This document shows positions 36,757-45,961 of a stretch of 64,000 bases of DNA, piece by piece. Numbering within the stretch: the stretch's first letter is position 1; every line of letters begins with the position of its first letter. The stretch covers positions 1-64,000 of the forward strand of contig NZ_AP024202.1 in the NCBI RefSeq assembly GCF_021654855.1, written 5' to 3'. Made by a program: the position numbers and the translations under genes. Below the pieces are notes generated by a model. That model saw only the letters and a list, made by a program, of their open reading frames with translations, was not told where the DNA came from and did no database searches. This DNA comes from Thiomicrorhabdus immobilis. Lineage in GTDB: Bacteria > Pseudomonadota > Gammaproteobacteria > Thiomicrospirales > Thiomicrospiraceae.

Positions 36757-37680
36757 ATGACATTAAATGAACTTAAATATATCGTAGCGGTTGCTAAAGA
36801 AAAACATTTTAGAAAAGCTTCTGAAATCTGTTTTGTTAGCCAACCAACTTTAAGTGTAGCGATTAAAAAGCTCGAAGATGAATTAGGTGTTACTCTATTC
36901 GAAAGACGTAAACAGGATGTTTTGGTTACCCCTATAGGTAAACAGATTATTGGCATTGCAGAAGAGATACTGGAACGTAGCAAAGATATCAAACAGATCG
37001 CTAAAGAAGCACAAGGGGATTTGACTACCGAACTGAAGATTGGCGCTATCTATACGATTGCCCCATATCTACTTCCTAAACTGATTCCCAGTTTTCATAA
37101 AATTGCCCCCAATATCCCTTTGGTGATAGAAGAAAATTACACCCATGTATTAGCCGATAAATTAAAATCCGGTGAATTGGATATTGTGATTCTCTCTTTG
37201 CCTTTTGATGAACCCAATATTGAAACTTATAATCTCTATGAAGAGACCTTTAGCGCCATTGTTCCTAATGAACATCCTTTGGCTAACAGCACTAAACCGG
37301 TTGACTTGGAAAGCTTAGAAGATGAAACTATCCTATTATTGGGTTCGGGGCACTGTTTTAGGGATCAAGTGGTAGAAGCTTTTCCTGGTTTGACCAATCT
37401 GAATTTACAAAATAGTCGTTTGCAAAAGACGTTTGAAGGCAGTTCATTGGAAACAATCCGATATATGGTTTCTTCAGGTGCTGGTATCTCCATATTTCCA
37501 TGTACATCGCTCTCAGAACGCGATGAAGAGCTTTTTACCATTAAACCCATAAAATCCCCCGTTCCTAAAAGAACGGTTGCCCTTGCATGGCGTAAGACGT
37601 TTTCACGTATGCAAGCGTTAGAACTATTCAAACAGGCTATCGAATCCATCAAAATACCCTGTACACAGTCCTCACAATAA
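36757..37680 (+). CDS. OxyR-like LysR-family regulator
   Basis: Transcription factor of 307 aa with an N-terminal winged helix (LNELKYIVAVAKEKHFRKAS, FVSQPTLSVAIKKLEDELG) and a substrate domain very like OxyR (LLGSGHCFRDQVVEAFPGL). E. coli OxyR senses peroxide with Cys199 in GHCLRDQ and the resolving Cys208 nine residues later. Here the first Cys is present but the position nine residues on is Phe. It may sense peroxide differently or form an intermolecular link. It may have a promoter within the candidate oriC. mlaA follows 22 bp later. Confidence 0.88.
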   Translation: MTLNELKYIVAVAKEKHFRKASEICFVSQPTLSVAIKKLEDELGVTLFERRKQDVLVTPIGKQIIGIAEEILERSKDIKQIAKEAQGDLTTELKIGAIYTIAPYLLPKLIPSFHKIAPNIPLVIEENYTHVLADKLKSGELDIVILSLPFDEPNIETYNLYEETFSAIVPNEHPLANSTKPVDLESLEDETILLLGSGHCFRDQVVEAFPGLTNLNLQNSRLQKTFEGSSLETIRYMVSSGAGISIFPCTSLSERDEELFTIKPIKSPVPKRTVALAWRKTFSRMQALELFKQAIESIKIPCTQSSQ

Positions 37681-37702
37681 TGAATAAAAGAATTAAAACG
37701 TT

Positions 37703-38452
37703 ATGAAATTATTCCCCTCGCTACTATTAGCCTGTTTGATGTTTAGCCCGATGACTCATGCTGAAAGCGATTCGACTAAAGTTAATAAAAACCCCATGAA
37801 TCCACAGGATCCATACGAATCTTTTAACCGAGTCATGTTTGATTTCAATATGGGGTTCAATGATACCTTCGGTAGACCGATTGCAGATGCTTATAACGGT
37901 ATTTTGCCGCAACCAGCCAGAACAGGGATCAATAATGTTTTTGATAACCTTAAAACCCCGTTATCGGCGATAAACTGTTTTTTACAGGGTAAGGTCGAAG
38001 ATGGTTTATCCGAGATTATGCGTTTTACCCTCAACAGTACCTTTGGTTTGCTTGGCTTATTAGATGTAGCCGAACCAGCAGGTTTAGAAGCTAAATATGA
38101 AGATTTTGGACAAACCCTTTTTCACTGGGGAGTGTGGAATGAAAGTAGCTATCTGGTTTTACCAATAGTGGGTTCTTATACCACACGAGAATTGGTAGGC
38201 GGGCTGAGTGAAAGTAGCGTTGATCCTATCTATGCTACGATTTTGGAAGATACCGATACATCCGGCCGTATTATGATTTTTATGGGTGATAAGTTTGTCA
38301 AATATACCAAAGTGGTAAAACTTCTTGAAGACATCAAATCACAGCCCGACCCCTATGTATTTAGTCGTGAGAGTTACTTACAGTATAGAACCAATCTTAT
38401 TTTTGATGGTAAAGCCCCACAAGCTAATTTAGATGATTTTAATTTTGAATAA
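37703..38452 (+). CDS. mlaA: MlaA/VacJ-family outer-membrane lipid-asymmetry protein
   Basis: Removes phospholipids from the outer leaflet of the outer membrane and hands them to the Mla pathway. 249 aa. Seen: DPYESFNRVMFDFNMGFND, the hallmark NPQDPYE-type start of MlaA; NNVFDNLKTPLSAINCFLQGK; RFTLNSTFGLLGLLDVA; and EDFGQTLFHWGVWNESSYLVLPIVG. The leader holds LLLAC, which could be a lipobox with Cys11, or a normal signal peptide cut after THA. No other mla gene is present. It sits between the OxyR-like gene and a hybrid kinase, closely spaced. Confidence 0.92.
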   Translation: MKLFPSLLLACLMFSPMTHAESDSTKVNKNPMNPQDPYESFNRVMFDFNMGFNDTFGRPIADAYNGILPQPARTGINNVFDNLKTPLSAINCFLQGKVEDGLSEIMRFTLNSTFGLLGLLDVAEPAGLEAKYEDFGQTLFHWGVWNESSYLVLPIVGSYTTRELVGGLSESSVDPIYATILEDTDTSGRIMIFMGDKFVKYTKVVKLLEDIKSQPDPYVFSRESYLQYRTNLIFDGKAPQANLDDFNFE

Positions 38453-38472
38453 GCTTTAAAGAGTTGAAGTCA

Positions 38473-40266
38473 ATGAATACACAAGCCGACAATAATATAG
38501 AGCTTAAAGAAACACTTCAAAAACAGAAGCTTTTGTTGGTTTTAGAAAATAACCTGAGCAGTAGTTTGGGTAACTTTGGGGTGGCGTTACTGATTACCCT
38601 GATTTTTGACCACTTTATGGACAATAACGTTGTTTATGGGTGGTTTTTTTATATGGTTTCGGTCTCTATATTACGGCTTTTTATCGGGAATCATCTCTAT
38701 AAGACAATCCAAAAAAGGGAATATAAACCGGTTTTTGAACGGATTGTTTATGTGTTTGTGACATTAACCGCAATGGGTTGGGGAACGGCTTCAATTTTGT
38801 TTATCAACGCTGAAAATATCGACACGAACCCTTATTTGGCCATCGCCATTGCTGGAATTGTTGCAGGCAGCACCGCCTCACTTATTCCGATTAAAAAATA
38901 CTTTTTCAGTTTTGTTGTTTTAGCCCTAGTGCCCACATTGTTTAGCTTTTTTGTAATGGGCGGCATTGAAAATTACTATTTTTCCTTGATGATCCTATTG
39001 TTCATTTTATTCATGTACAGAAACGGCAAGATTTTCAGTGCTAATATCTCACATAATTTTGAACTGATATATAAAAACCAAAATCTGATCGACAACCTCA
39101 AAATAGAAAAAAACAAAGCTTTGGAAGCCAGTGAACTAAAAAGCCAGTTTTTGGCGAATATGTCACATGAAGTGCGTACTCCAATGAATGCCATTTTAGG
39201 GTTTATTCATCTACTTAGAGAGAAAGAGGTCGATTCAAAAAAACTCAGTTATTTAGAAACGGTGATTCATTCGAGTGAGAATTTACTCAATATTATCAAC
39301 GACATTTTAGATTTCAGTAAAATTGAGAGCAATCAGTTACCAATTGAAAAAAAATCATTCAATCCTAACGATACCCTGCAAAATTCATTGAACCTCTTTC
39401 AAGATGCTGCCGCGAATAAGAATATCCAACTAGAGTTTGTTTGTAAGAACACCCTGCCAAAAAATGTGATTAGCGATGAATTCAGGCTTGCTCAAGTCCT
39501 CAATAATCTACTCTCGAATGCGATCAAATTTTCACCTGAAAAAGTCAATGTCGTTTTGGAAGCGTATTACGATTTTGATAAAGGCGAATTATCGGTAACG
39601 GTATATGATGAAGGGATTGGGATTGCCGAAGAAAGACAAAAAGAGATCTTCAATGCCTTTTATCAGGTGGATGCCTCAACCACCCGCAAATATGGGGGAA
39701 CCGGTTTAGGTCTATCGATTTCTTCCATGTTGGTAAAAATGTTGGGTGGAAAATTGGAAGTTGAATCGACTTTGAACAAAGGCAGTAAATTCTTTTTCAG
39801 TATCAAAGCTCCTGTCGATCAGGCGGTTCAAGTCAAACCTATTATTCAACAACAAATGGACTTTGAGGTAATCAATGGCCATGTATTGGTTGTAGAAGAT
39901 AATTTACTCAATCAAAAACTAATCATCGCGTTACTAAATAAATTTGGTTTAACCTATGAAGTGGCCAATGACGGTATTGAAGCGGTTGCTGCTTATCAGA
40001 AAGATAAAAATGGCGAGTTTTCATTAATTTTAATGGATGAGAATATGCCTAATATGTCCGGTATCGAAGCGACACGCAAAATTCGTCAAATTGAAGCACA
40101 AGACAAAAAACCGGCCATACCGATTATTGCGGTAACCGCTAATGCTTTAGAGGGTGATAGGGAACGTTTTTTAACAGAAGGTTTTGATGAATACATAACC
40201 AAACCGATTAATGCCCGATTGTTGTATGAGGTTCTAGAGAAATACACGGATCATCCACAAAGCTAA
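38473..40266 (+). CDS. Membrane hybrid sensor histidine kinase/response regulator
   Basis: 597 aa from the ATG at 38473 (a TTG three codons earlier is the alternative). About six hydrophobic segments occupy residues 25-190 with no periplasmic sensor domain, then a coiled linker. HisKA has the phospho-His in FLANMSHEVRTPMNAILG, HATPase has the N box LNNLLSNAIKF, G1 YDEGIGIAEE and G2 YGGTGLGLSIS, and a C-terminal receiver has VLVVEDNLLNQ, phospho-Asp in LILMDENMPNMSG, and Lys in ITKPI. The output partner is not nearby, since no HPt or DNA-binding regulator follows. The signal is unknown and may be sensed in the membrane. Confidence 0.92.
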   Translation: MNTQADNNIELKETLQKQKLLLVLENNLSSSLGNFGVALLITLIFDHFMDNNVVYGWFFYMVSVSILRLFIGNHLYKTIQKREYKPVFERIVYVFVTLTAMGWGTASILFINAENIDTNPYLAIAIAGIVAGSTASLIPIKKYFFSFVVLALVPTLFSFFVMGGIENYYFSLMILLFILFMYRNGKIFSANISHNFELIYKNQNLIDNLKIEKNKALEASELKSQFLANMSHEVRTPMNAILGFIHLLREKEVDSKKLSYLETVIHSSENLLNIINDILDFSKIESNQLPIEKKSFNPNDTLQNSLNLFQDAAANKNIQLEFVCKNTLPKNVISDEFRLAQVLNNLLSNAIKFSPEKVNVVLEAYYDFDKGELSVTVYDEGIGIAEERQKEIFNAFYQVDASTTRKYGGTGLGLSISSMLVKMLGGKLEVESTLNKGSKFFFSIKAPVDQAVQVKPIIQQQMDFEVINGHVLVVEDNLLNQKLIIALLNKFGLTYEVANDGIEAVAAYQKDKNGEFSLILMDENMPNMSGIEATRKIRQIEAQDKKPAIPIIAVTANALEGDRERFLTEGFDEYITKPINARLLYEVLEKYTDHPQS

Positions 40267-40274
40267 CTATTGTC

Positions 40275-40286
40275 ACCAGGCCTGGT
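40275..40286. repeat. Interspersed palindrome ACCAGGCCTGGT after the hybrid kinase gene
   Basis: Exact 12-bp core starting 9 bp after the stop codon. The next base pair is mismatched but GT/AC pairs again further out. A canonical terminator follows at 40317, so termination does not depend on this copy. Confidence 0.9.
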
Positions 40287-40316
40287 AACTTGCTGAACTA
40301 TTTATAAAACCGATAA

Positions 40317-40342
40317 AAAAACCCCGATTTTTCGGGGTTTTT
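40317..40342. terminator. Intrinsic terminator between the hybrid kinase gene and nhaA
   Basis: 11-bp stem AAAAACCCCGA / TCGGGGTTTTT with a 4-nt T loop between convergent genes. The A and T tracts allow termination in both directions. Confidence 0.88.
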
Positions 40343-40374
40343 AGTTTGTGATTATCTATAATTAAATGAATTAT

Positions 40375-41751
40375 TTAATCGTTATCAATTGGGTGAATGG
40401 GTTTAGAGATATAGCGTAGCCATATAAAGCCCACCACACCCGCAAATAATGAAGCGAATAGAATTCCTGTCTTAGCCTGCAATAACATCTCAGCACCACC
40501 TTCAGAGCCGTACCATGCTAATTCTGCTATGAAGATGGACATGGTAAAACCAATACCACCTAAAAACGATACCCCAAAGATTTGGTTCATAGTGGTATGT
40601 TTTGGCATGCTGGCAATTCCCATTTTTATCGCTAAAAAGGCCACACCGGCAATACCTATGACCTTACCTAACACCAGGCCTGCCATAACACCCATGGTGA
40701 CAGGTTCGAATAATAGGGCTTGCATGCCATCAAAATGTAACGCAATCCCCGCATTCGCTAAAGCAAACAGTGGAATGACAATCAAACTGACCGGTAAATG
40801 GAAATCATGCTCTAAACGGTTAAGGGGAGCTTGTACCGCATGCACTGTATCTTCCATATGGTGTAAAACCGCTTTTTGTTTGTCATGTAATTCATGGTTT
40901 TCACCAATAGGGTATTGTTTGAATTTATCGGTTAGTTTGGCCATATGCTGGTCAAAGAATTGCGGATTGAATTTCGGTTTATGCGGAATAGCCAGAGCGG
41001 TTAATATACCGGCAATGGTGGCATGAACCCCTGATTCCAACATGAAAATCCACATTAAACCACCCATTAAAAAGTAAGGTAGAGGATGGTGAATCCCGAA
41101 GCGGTTAAAGACTATCAAAATACCGAAAATGGCAAACGCCATCATTAATGAAAACATATGGATCTGATCGGTATAAAACAAGGCGATAACGGTAACTGCC
41201 ATTAAGTCATCGACAATCGCTAAGGCGACCAAAAACGTGACTAAAGCCACCGGAACTCTTCGTCCAAGCAAAACTAACGCACTGATTGCAAAAGCGATAT
41301 CGGTTGCCATAGGGATTCCCCAGCCGTTCTGACTTGGTAGCCCTAAGTTGATGTAGTAATAGATTAAAGCGGGGGCTGCAACCCCACCTATAGCCGCCAA
41401 TATAGGCAAAATGGCATTTTTAGGTTCGGAAAGTTCACCGCTTAATACTTCACGTTTTATCTCCAAACCGATGACAAAAAAGAACAGCGCCATTAAGCCG
41501 TCATTGATCCAGTGGTGGAGTGTGTGGTTGATACTGAAATCACCCAAACTCACCGCCAGTTTGGTATGAAAAATATGTGCATAGGTTTCACTGATCGGTG
41601 AGTTGGCCAAAATCAGGGCGACCACCGTCATAATCATTAAGACCAAACCGGTAGTGGTCTGTTGATGTAAGAAGTGTTCAAATGGAGTAGCGACCTTACT
41701 GAACATGCGCTCCCATGGAGCGAGAATTTTGTATTTTGGTATTGGTTTCAT
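40375..41751 (-). CDS. nhaA: Na+/H+ antiporter NhaA
   Basis: Inner-membrane antiporter that exports Na+ in exchange for two H+. 458 aa, longer than E. coli NhaA (388) because of an N-terminal extension and a His/Lys-rich cytoplasmic loop (YPIGENHELHDKQKAVLHHM). Seen: about twelve helices and the ion-binding Asp pair in LAIVDDLMAVTVIALFYT. A near copy of the palindrome (ACCAGGCCTGCC, 40673-40684) lies in its codons. It is divergent from nhaD with about 75 bp between starts, so sodium export genes are paired here, consistent with a marine habitat. Confidence 0.95.
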   Translation of the reverse strand: MKPIPKYKILAPWERMFSKVATPFEHFLHQQTTTGLVLMIMTVVALILANSPISETYAHIFHTKLAVSLGDFSINHTLHHWINDGLMALFFFVIGLEIKREVLSGELSEPKNAILPILAAIGGVAAPALIYYYINLGLPSQNGWGIPMATDIAFAISALVLLGRRVPVALVTFLVALAIVDDLMAVTVIALFYTDQIHMFSLMMAFAIFGILIVFNRFGIHHPLPYFLMGGLMWIFMLESGVHATIAGILTALAIPHKPKFNPQFFDQHMAKLTDKFKQYPIGENHELHDKQKAVLHHMEDTVHAVQAPLNRLEHDFHLPVSLIVIPLFALANAGIALHFDGMQALLFEPVTMGVMAGLVLGKVIGIAGVAFLAIKMGIASMPKHTTMNQIFGVSFLGGIGFTMSIFIAELAWYGSEGGAEMLLQAKTGILFASLFAGVVGFIWLRYISKPIHPIDND

Positions 41752-41826
41752 GTTATTAATTCTTTTTATTTCAATTGTTTCAAACCATTATAATACAGTG
41801 ATTAATATGAATATAAAGGGTTAAAA

Positions 41827-43245
41827 ATGAAAAACGTTTTATCGTTTTTGGGTTTAAGTTTAGGTTTATTGTTGCCAAGCTTAGGTTTTGCCAGCGAATC
41901 TCAAAACCTAATGGATTTAACCACTCATTGGGCAGGATTTGTAAGCTTAGGGATTTTTGTTGTGGCTTATCTGTTGGTGATGACAGAAGAGTTTTCACAT
42001 TTAAGAAAATCCAAACCGGTTATCTTAGCCGCCGGTTTGATTTGGTCTCTAATCGCTTATGTGATGATCCAAAATGATATGCCGGATGTTGCCGAAGAAG
42101 CCGTTCGCCATAATATTTTGGAATTTGCGGAGCTGTTTTTATTCTTATTGGCGGCAATGACCTATATCAACGCGATGGAAGAACGCCAAGTGTTCAGTGC
42201 CTTACGTGGTTGGTTGGTTTCCAAGGGGTTTAGTTATAAACAACTTTTTTGGTTAACGGGGTTTTTAGCCTTTTTTATCTCTCCAGTTGCAGATAACCTA
42301 ACCACCGCATTATTGATGGGGGCGGTTATCTTAGCCGTTGGCGCGAGTTCTCCAGCATTTGTCAGTTTAGGGTTTATCAACGTAGTGGTGGCGGCCAATG
42401 CGGGTGGTGCATTCAGTCCGTTTGGCGATATTACGACTTTAATGGTTTGGCAAAAAGGCTTGTTACATTTCAATGAATTCTTTGATCTGTTCATTCCTTC
42501 TTTAGTGAATTTTGTGGTTCCAGCTATCATTATGACGTTCTTTATTCCTAATGAAACGCCAGAATCGTTAAATGAAACGATCTCAATGCGCCGTGGTGCA
42601 AGACGTATTATGTTCCTATTTTTTGCGACTATTGCAACTGCGGTGTCAATGCATAACTTCCTGCATATGCCTCCTGTTTTAGGGATGATGATGGGCTTGG
42701 CCTATTTACAATTCTTTGCCTATTACCTAAAGAAAACCGGGGAGTTATCTTATGAAATGGGGAATACCGGCGAAGGCATGACTCATGGTGAAGCCAAACC
42801 GATTACCTTTGACATCTTCAACAAAATCGCCCGTGCCGAGTGGGATACGTTGTTATTCTTCTTTGGGGTTATTTTAGCGGTAGGCGGTTTAGGTACTTTA
42901 GGGTATCTGGCGATGGCTTCTGAAGTCATGTATACCCAATGGGGTGCCACCAACGCCAATATTGCAGTCGGTCTTCTGTCGGCCGTCGTGGATAACATCC
43001 CAGTGATGTTTGCGGTGTTGACCATGAATCCGGAAATGTCTTCAGGACAATGGTTGTTAGTCACTTTAACTGCAGGGGTAGGGGGTTCATTACTTTCGAT
43101 AGGTTCGGCGGCTGGTGTGGCCTTAATGGGGCAGTCAAAAGGTCAATACACCTTCTTTAGCCATCTTAAATGGACACCAGCGATCGCTTTAGGTTATGTG
43201 GCGAGTATTTGGGTTCATACGATGATTAACAGCAGTCTGTTCTAA
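41827..43245 (+). CDS. nhaD: Na+/H+ antiporter NhaD
   Basis: 472 aa ion-transporter-superfamily antiporter known from marine and halophilic bacteria. Seen: a cleavable-looking leader (MKNVLSFLGLSLGLLLPSLG), then about twelve hydrophobic segments, with SPVADNLTTALLMGAVIL, NAGGAFSPFGDITTLMVW and VVDNIPVMFAVLTM as the conserved NhaD motifs. It is divergent from nhaA. A TATAAT-like element (ATTATAATAC, around 41790) in the 75-bp gap may be its -10 box. A bidirectional terminator follows at 43278. Confidence 0.94.
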   Translation: MKNVLSFLGLSLGLLLPSLGFASESQNLMDLTTHWAGFVSLGIFVVAYLLVMTEEFSHLRKSKPVILAAGLIWSLIAYVMIQNDMPDVAEEAVRHNILEFAELFLFLLAAMTYINAMEERQVFSALRGWLVSKGFSYKQLFWLTGFLAFFISPVADNLTTALLMGAVILAVGASSPAFVSLGFINVVVAANAGGAFSPFGDITTLMVWQKGLLHFNEFFDLFIPSLVNFVVPAIIMTFFIPNETPESLNETISMRRGARRIMFLFFATIATAVSMHNFLHMPPVLGMMMGLAYLQFFAYYLKKTGELSYEMGNTGEGMTHGEAKPITFDIFNKIARAEWDTLLFFFGVILAVGGLGTLGYLAMASEVMYTQWGATNANIAVGLLSAVVDNIPVMFAVLTMNPEMSSGQWLLVTLTAGVGGSLLSIGSAAGVALMGQSKGQYTFFSHLKWTPAIALGYVASIWVHTMINSSLF

Positions 43246-43277
43246 TATTTAATTATTTAAAAATCTCAGTAAAACCG

Positions 43278-43310
43278 AAAAGGGCGTAAATATGAATTTA
43301 CGCCCTTTTT
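43278..43310. terminator. Bidirectional terminator between nhaD and the 7TM gene
   Basis: Stem AAAAGGGCGTAAAT / ATTTACGCCCTTTT with a 4-nt loop, ending in TT on both strands. It overlaps the stop region of the minus-strand 7TM gene. Confidence 0.88.
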
Positions 43311-44833
43311 TATGGTCTCGGATTTATTTCATCTTCAGTATTTTTCGATTCAATTTCCGTCTTTATCTCTTTAGGTTGGTAGAGGAACAGTGCAAGCGCG
43401 ATGGTAATCAAATGTGCTTCAGGGTGGATCAGCAACCAATCACCAATAAAGCTGAGTTGAAGGATGCCTATCACAATGAAAGTCAGCATTAGGGTGTAGA
43501 GGAGCTTCATATTGGCGTGGTGGGTGCCGTTCTTATCCAGGCTCACAAAATATTTATCAACCAATAAAGTCAAGATAATAACCGGTAGCAGCGCATCAAT
43601 CGGATTATCTAACCAATTCATGATATCTGAAACCGTAATAATCAATATCAATATTAGGATGACAAACGTCAGGGTAACGGTATGTTCCACAATTTTGTTT
43701 TTGTTGGCGACCAGTTTACGAATAAAAATGGTCGGTACAAACACCAAAGCCATGATAATCAGGCTTAAGACTATTTCATTAAAAGCCAATGCTAAACCCA
43801 GTAGAGCGGGGGTTAAAATGCCATGGGTTTCTATTTTGAACAGCGCTTTCAAAAAAGCGGTGATTAAAAGCGCAAAAGGCAGTGTGAGTAAAATTTTCAA
43901 CGCATCTTGCAATTCTAAAGGGAGTAACTTCAGGTTATAAAACTCTTCGTAATTGAAAGGGGTGTTTTCGTTGAATTGGAAAGAGTCAATTTGTATGATT
44001 TCTTTAAGTTCAGTACCGTTTTTCAAGCTACTGAAATCATTCGAGTCTTTCGATAATGCAATCAAAGTCAAGGTGTTTTCCGCCCATAAATCGAGGGTTT
44101 GCCAATAGGTGCCATTATGAAATTCCAACCAACCTCGTTTGTAGGTTTTGTTTTCATAATCAACGCCTATTCCACAAACCGTACGTGCTGGAATATTCAA
44201 ACTTTTCAAGCTGGCCAATAAATTTTGTTGTTGGGTCAGCCAGTTATTACATGTCGTGTTTCTGATTTTTTTGTAAGTTGGAAACTTACCCCAATATTTT
44301 TCATAGAGAGCAAGGTAATTTTGTAAGTGTTCAGCTGATTGGGTTATAGAATCAATAACGACTCCGTTTTCGATCAAGAAATCCTGAAATTTGGCAAAAC
44401 GGCCTTTTTGGGAATCTTCAAGAGCGGTATATTTCTGATAATCATCTGGATTTAAAGGGTTAGCGACACGTTTCTTATCTTTTTTATCATGAGAAAAATT
44501 GTATTCCAATCGAATTATGCTTGGTTTTTTATCGCTGGCAATCAACACTAAACCGCGCTTCTCTCCCACCTTGTAGTTACGTTTGCTGATCCGCCAGCCG
44601 TTATAACTCATTGATTGAGATATCAAACGATTTTCTCGAGTAGAATAAGGCAAAGGCAACTGTATTTCGGTTTTATCCAGAATGGTTTTAGTCACCTCGT
44701 ATTGCAAAGTCAATTTACTGTGCAGAGAGGGATTTGTGTCGGAAACTGGCAACCAAAACTGTTTCAAAATGAATATAAATACCGCTAGCCCGATTAAACT
44801 CAAAATCACTTTTTTATTTGCTGGGATCAACAT
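43310..44833 (-). CDS. Inactive-transglutaminase/7TM membrane protein (UUP1-like)
   Basis: 507 aa from the ATG at 44833 (a GTG at 44872 would add 13 residues). Seen: one N-terminal helix (VILSLIGLAVFIFILKQFWL), a periplasmic region with a transglutaminase-like fold (ARTVCGIGVDYENKTYKRGWLEFHNGTYWQTLDLWAE in pieces), then about seven hydrophobic helices from residue 320 on. Families of this type are usually encoded beside a retropepsin-like "ATP-dependent zinc protease" and a RimK-like glutamate ligase. The protease gene is present, divergent, but I find no ligase gene in the window. Its start codon overlaps that of the neighbour (CATG). Confidence 0.82.
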   Translation of the reverse strand: MLIPANKKVILSLIGLAVFIFILKQFWLPVSDTNPSLHSKLTLQYEVTKTILDKTEIQLPLPYSTRENRLISQSMSYNGWRISKRNYKVGEKRGLVLIASDKKPSIIRLEYNFSHDKKDKKRVANPLNPDDYQKYTALEDSQKGRFAKFQDFLIENGVVIDSITQSAEHLQNYLALYEKYWGKFPTYKKIRNTTCNNWLTQQQNLLASLKSLNIPARTVCGIGVDYENKTYKRGWLEFHNGTYWQTLDLWAENTLTLIALSKDSNDFSSLKNGTELKEIIQIDSFQFNENTPFNYEEFYNLKLLPLELQDALKILLTLPFALLITAFLKALFKIETHGILTPALLGLALAFNEIVLSLIIMALVFVPTIFIRKLVANKNKIVEHTVTLTFVILILILIITVSDIMNWLDNPIDALLPVIILTLLVDKYFVSLDKNGTHHANMKLLYTLMLTFIVIGILQLSFIGDWLLIHPEAHLITIALALFLYQPKEIKTEIESKNTEDEINPRP

Positions 44834-45338
44834 GAATATCTTTGCTATTCTCTTGTTAAATGTTTTTGTCACGTTTTATGCGCCAAACCTGTATGCACAA
44901 AATATTATCGGCTGGTTAGAAAATATTACGTTAATTAATCAAGGTCAGCAATTAACTATTGCAGCTAAGATTGATAGTGGCGCTGATTACTCTTCCATTC
45001 ATGCGGTTGATATAGAGATTTTTCAGAAAGTCAATCAAGATTGGATTAAGTTCAAAACCATTAATGATTTTGAAGTCGAAGCGCCACTTTATCGTTACAC
45101 ACAAATCAAAACCAAAAAGGTCGGTTTTCAAGATAGACCGGTGGTTAAATTAGAAGTGTGTATTGGCGATATCAGAAGGGTGATTGAAGTGAACTTGGTG
45201 GATAGAGAGCATTTTTCAAGACCAATGCTGGTCGGTAGAGAAGCTTTGTCAGGGTTTTTAATAGATCCGACTAAAACCGATTTATTAGAACTACAGCCTT
45301 GCACTAATAAACCGGCTAGCGAGTCATACAGTCATTAG
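44832..45338 (+). CDS. Secreted retropepsin-like protein (RimB/AtpZn-protease family)
   Basis: 168 aa from the ATG at 44832, preceded by GGGA and opening onto a signal peptide (MNIFAILLLNVFVTFYAPNL, cleavage after YAQ region). The aspartic-protease-like motif is IAAKIDSGADYSSIHA, followed by RPVVKLEVCIGD and RPMLVGREALSGFLIDP, typical of the family misnamed "ATP-dependent zinc protease". The open frame extends upstream to 44682, but that part is the antisense of the 7TM gene. Divergent from it with overlapping start codons, it likely acts with it in the periplasm. Function unproven. Confidence 0.82.
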   Translation: MNIFAILLLNVFVTFYAPNLYAQNIIGWLENITLINQGQQLTIAAKIDSGADYSSIHAVDIEIFQKVNQDWIKFKTINDFEVEAPLYRYTQIKTKKVGFQDRPVVKLEVCIGDIRRVIEVNLVDREHFSRPMLVGREALSGFLIDPTKTDLLELQPCTNKPASESYSH

Positions 45339-45339
45339 A

Positions 45340-45882
45340 TTACGAGTATTGATCTCGTTTTAATTTAGCCAAATACGCTTTGCGTTTTTCTGGAGGCATG
45401 GCAGCCAGCATTTTCTGCAGTTTTGCTTTTTGTTCGGCAGCATAATTTTGACTGGCTTGTGAAGGAGGTGCCATTTTCACGCCGCGTTTTTCAAGACTTT
45501 TGCGTTCCGCAATTTTATCTATTTTTTCTTTAAGGATGGCTGCGGTGAACGGTTTGACAATATATCCATCTACACCAGCTTGCGCCGCTTCCAAAATTTG
45601 GCTTCGTTTCTGTTCTGCAGTGATTAACATAAAAGGCATATCTTTTAAGTTTTCATCTGCACGCACACGTTTCAACAATTCAATACCGGTCATTTCTGGC
45701 ATGTTCCAGTCACTGACAATAAAGTCATATTTTCCAGACTGAATCATTGGCCACGCTTTAGAACCATCATTTGCATCATCAATATTTGTAAAGCCAAGCT
45801 CTTTTAGAAGGTTGGTTACAATTCTGATCATGGTAGCGAAATCATCTACTACAAGAATATTTATGTTTTTATCGATTGCCAT
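45340..45882 (-). CDS. cheY: CheY-like response regulator with a C-terminal extension
   Basis: 180 aa from the ATG at 45882; a TTG four codons earlier is the alternative. Residues 1-125 are very close to chemotaxis CheY: ILVVDDFATMIRIVTNLLKELGF, phospho-Asp in VSDWNMPEMTG, Thr in LITAEQKR and Lys in IVKPF. About 55 further residues follow, rich in Lys, Ala, Gln and Pro (MAPPSQASQNYAAEQKAK, MLAAMPPEKRKAYLAKL), which ordinary CheY lacks. No chemotaxis or flagellar gene is nearby. The convergent retropepsin gene ends 1 bp away. Confidence 0.88.
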   Translation of the reverse strand: MAIDKNINILVVDDFATMIRIVTNLLKELGFTNIDDANDGSKAWPMIQSGKYDFIVSDWNMPEMTGIELLKRVRADENLKDMPFMLITAEQKRSQILEAAQAGVDGYIVKPFTAAILKEKIDKIAERKSLEKRGVKMAPPSQASQNYAAEQKAKLQKMLAAMPPEKRKAYLAKLKRDQYS

Positions 45883-45961
45883 ATCATTAGCCAATTTATG
45901 TGATGTGTATTTAATTTGTTCATTATAAATTTAGATGAATCTATATCAATAGATTTCATTG

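Noticed and set aside
44682-44831. N-terminal 50 codons of a longer retropepsin frame
   Set aside because: This part is antisense to the 7TM gene. The ATG at 44832 has a ribosome site and gives a proper signal peptide.
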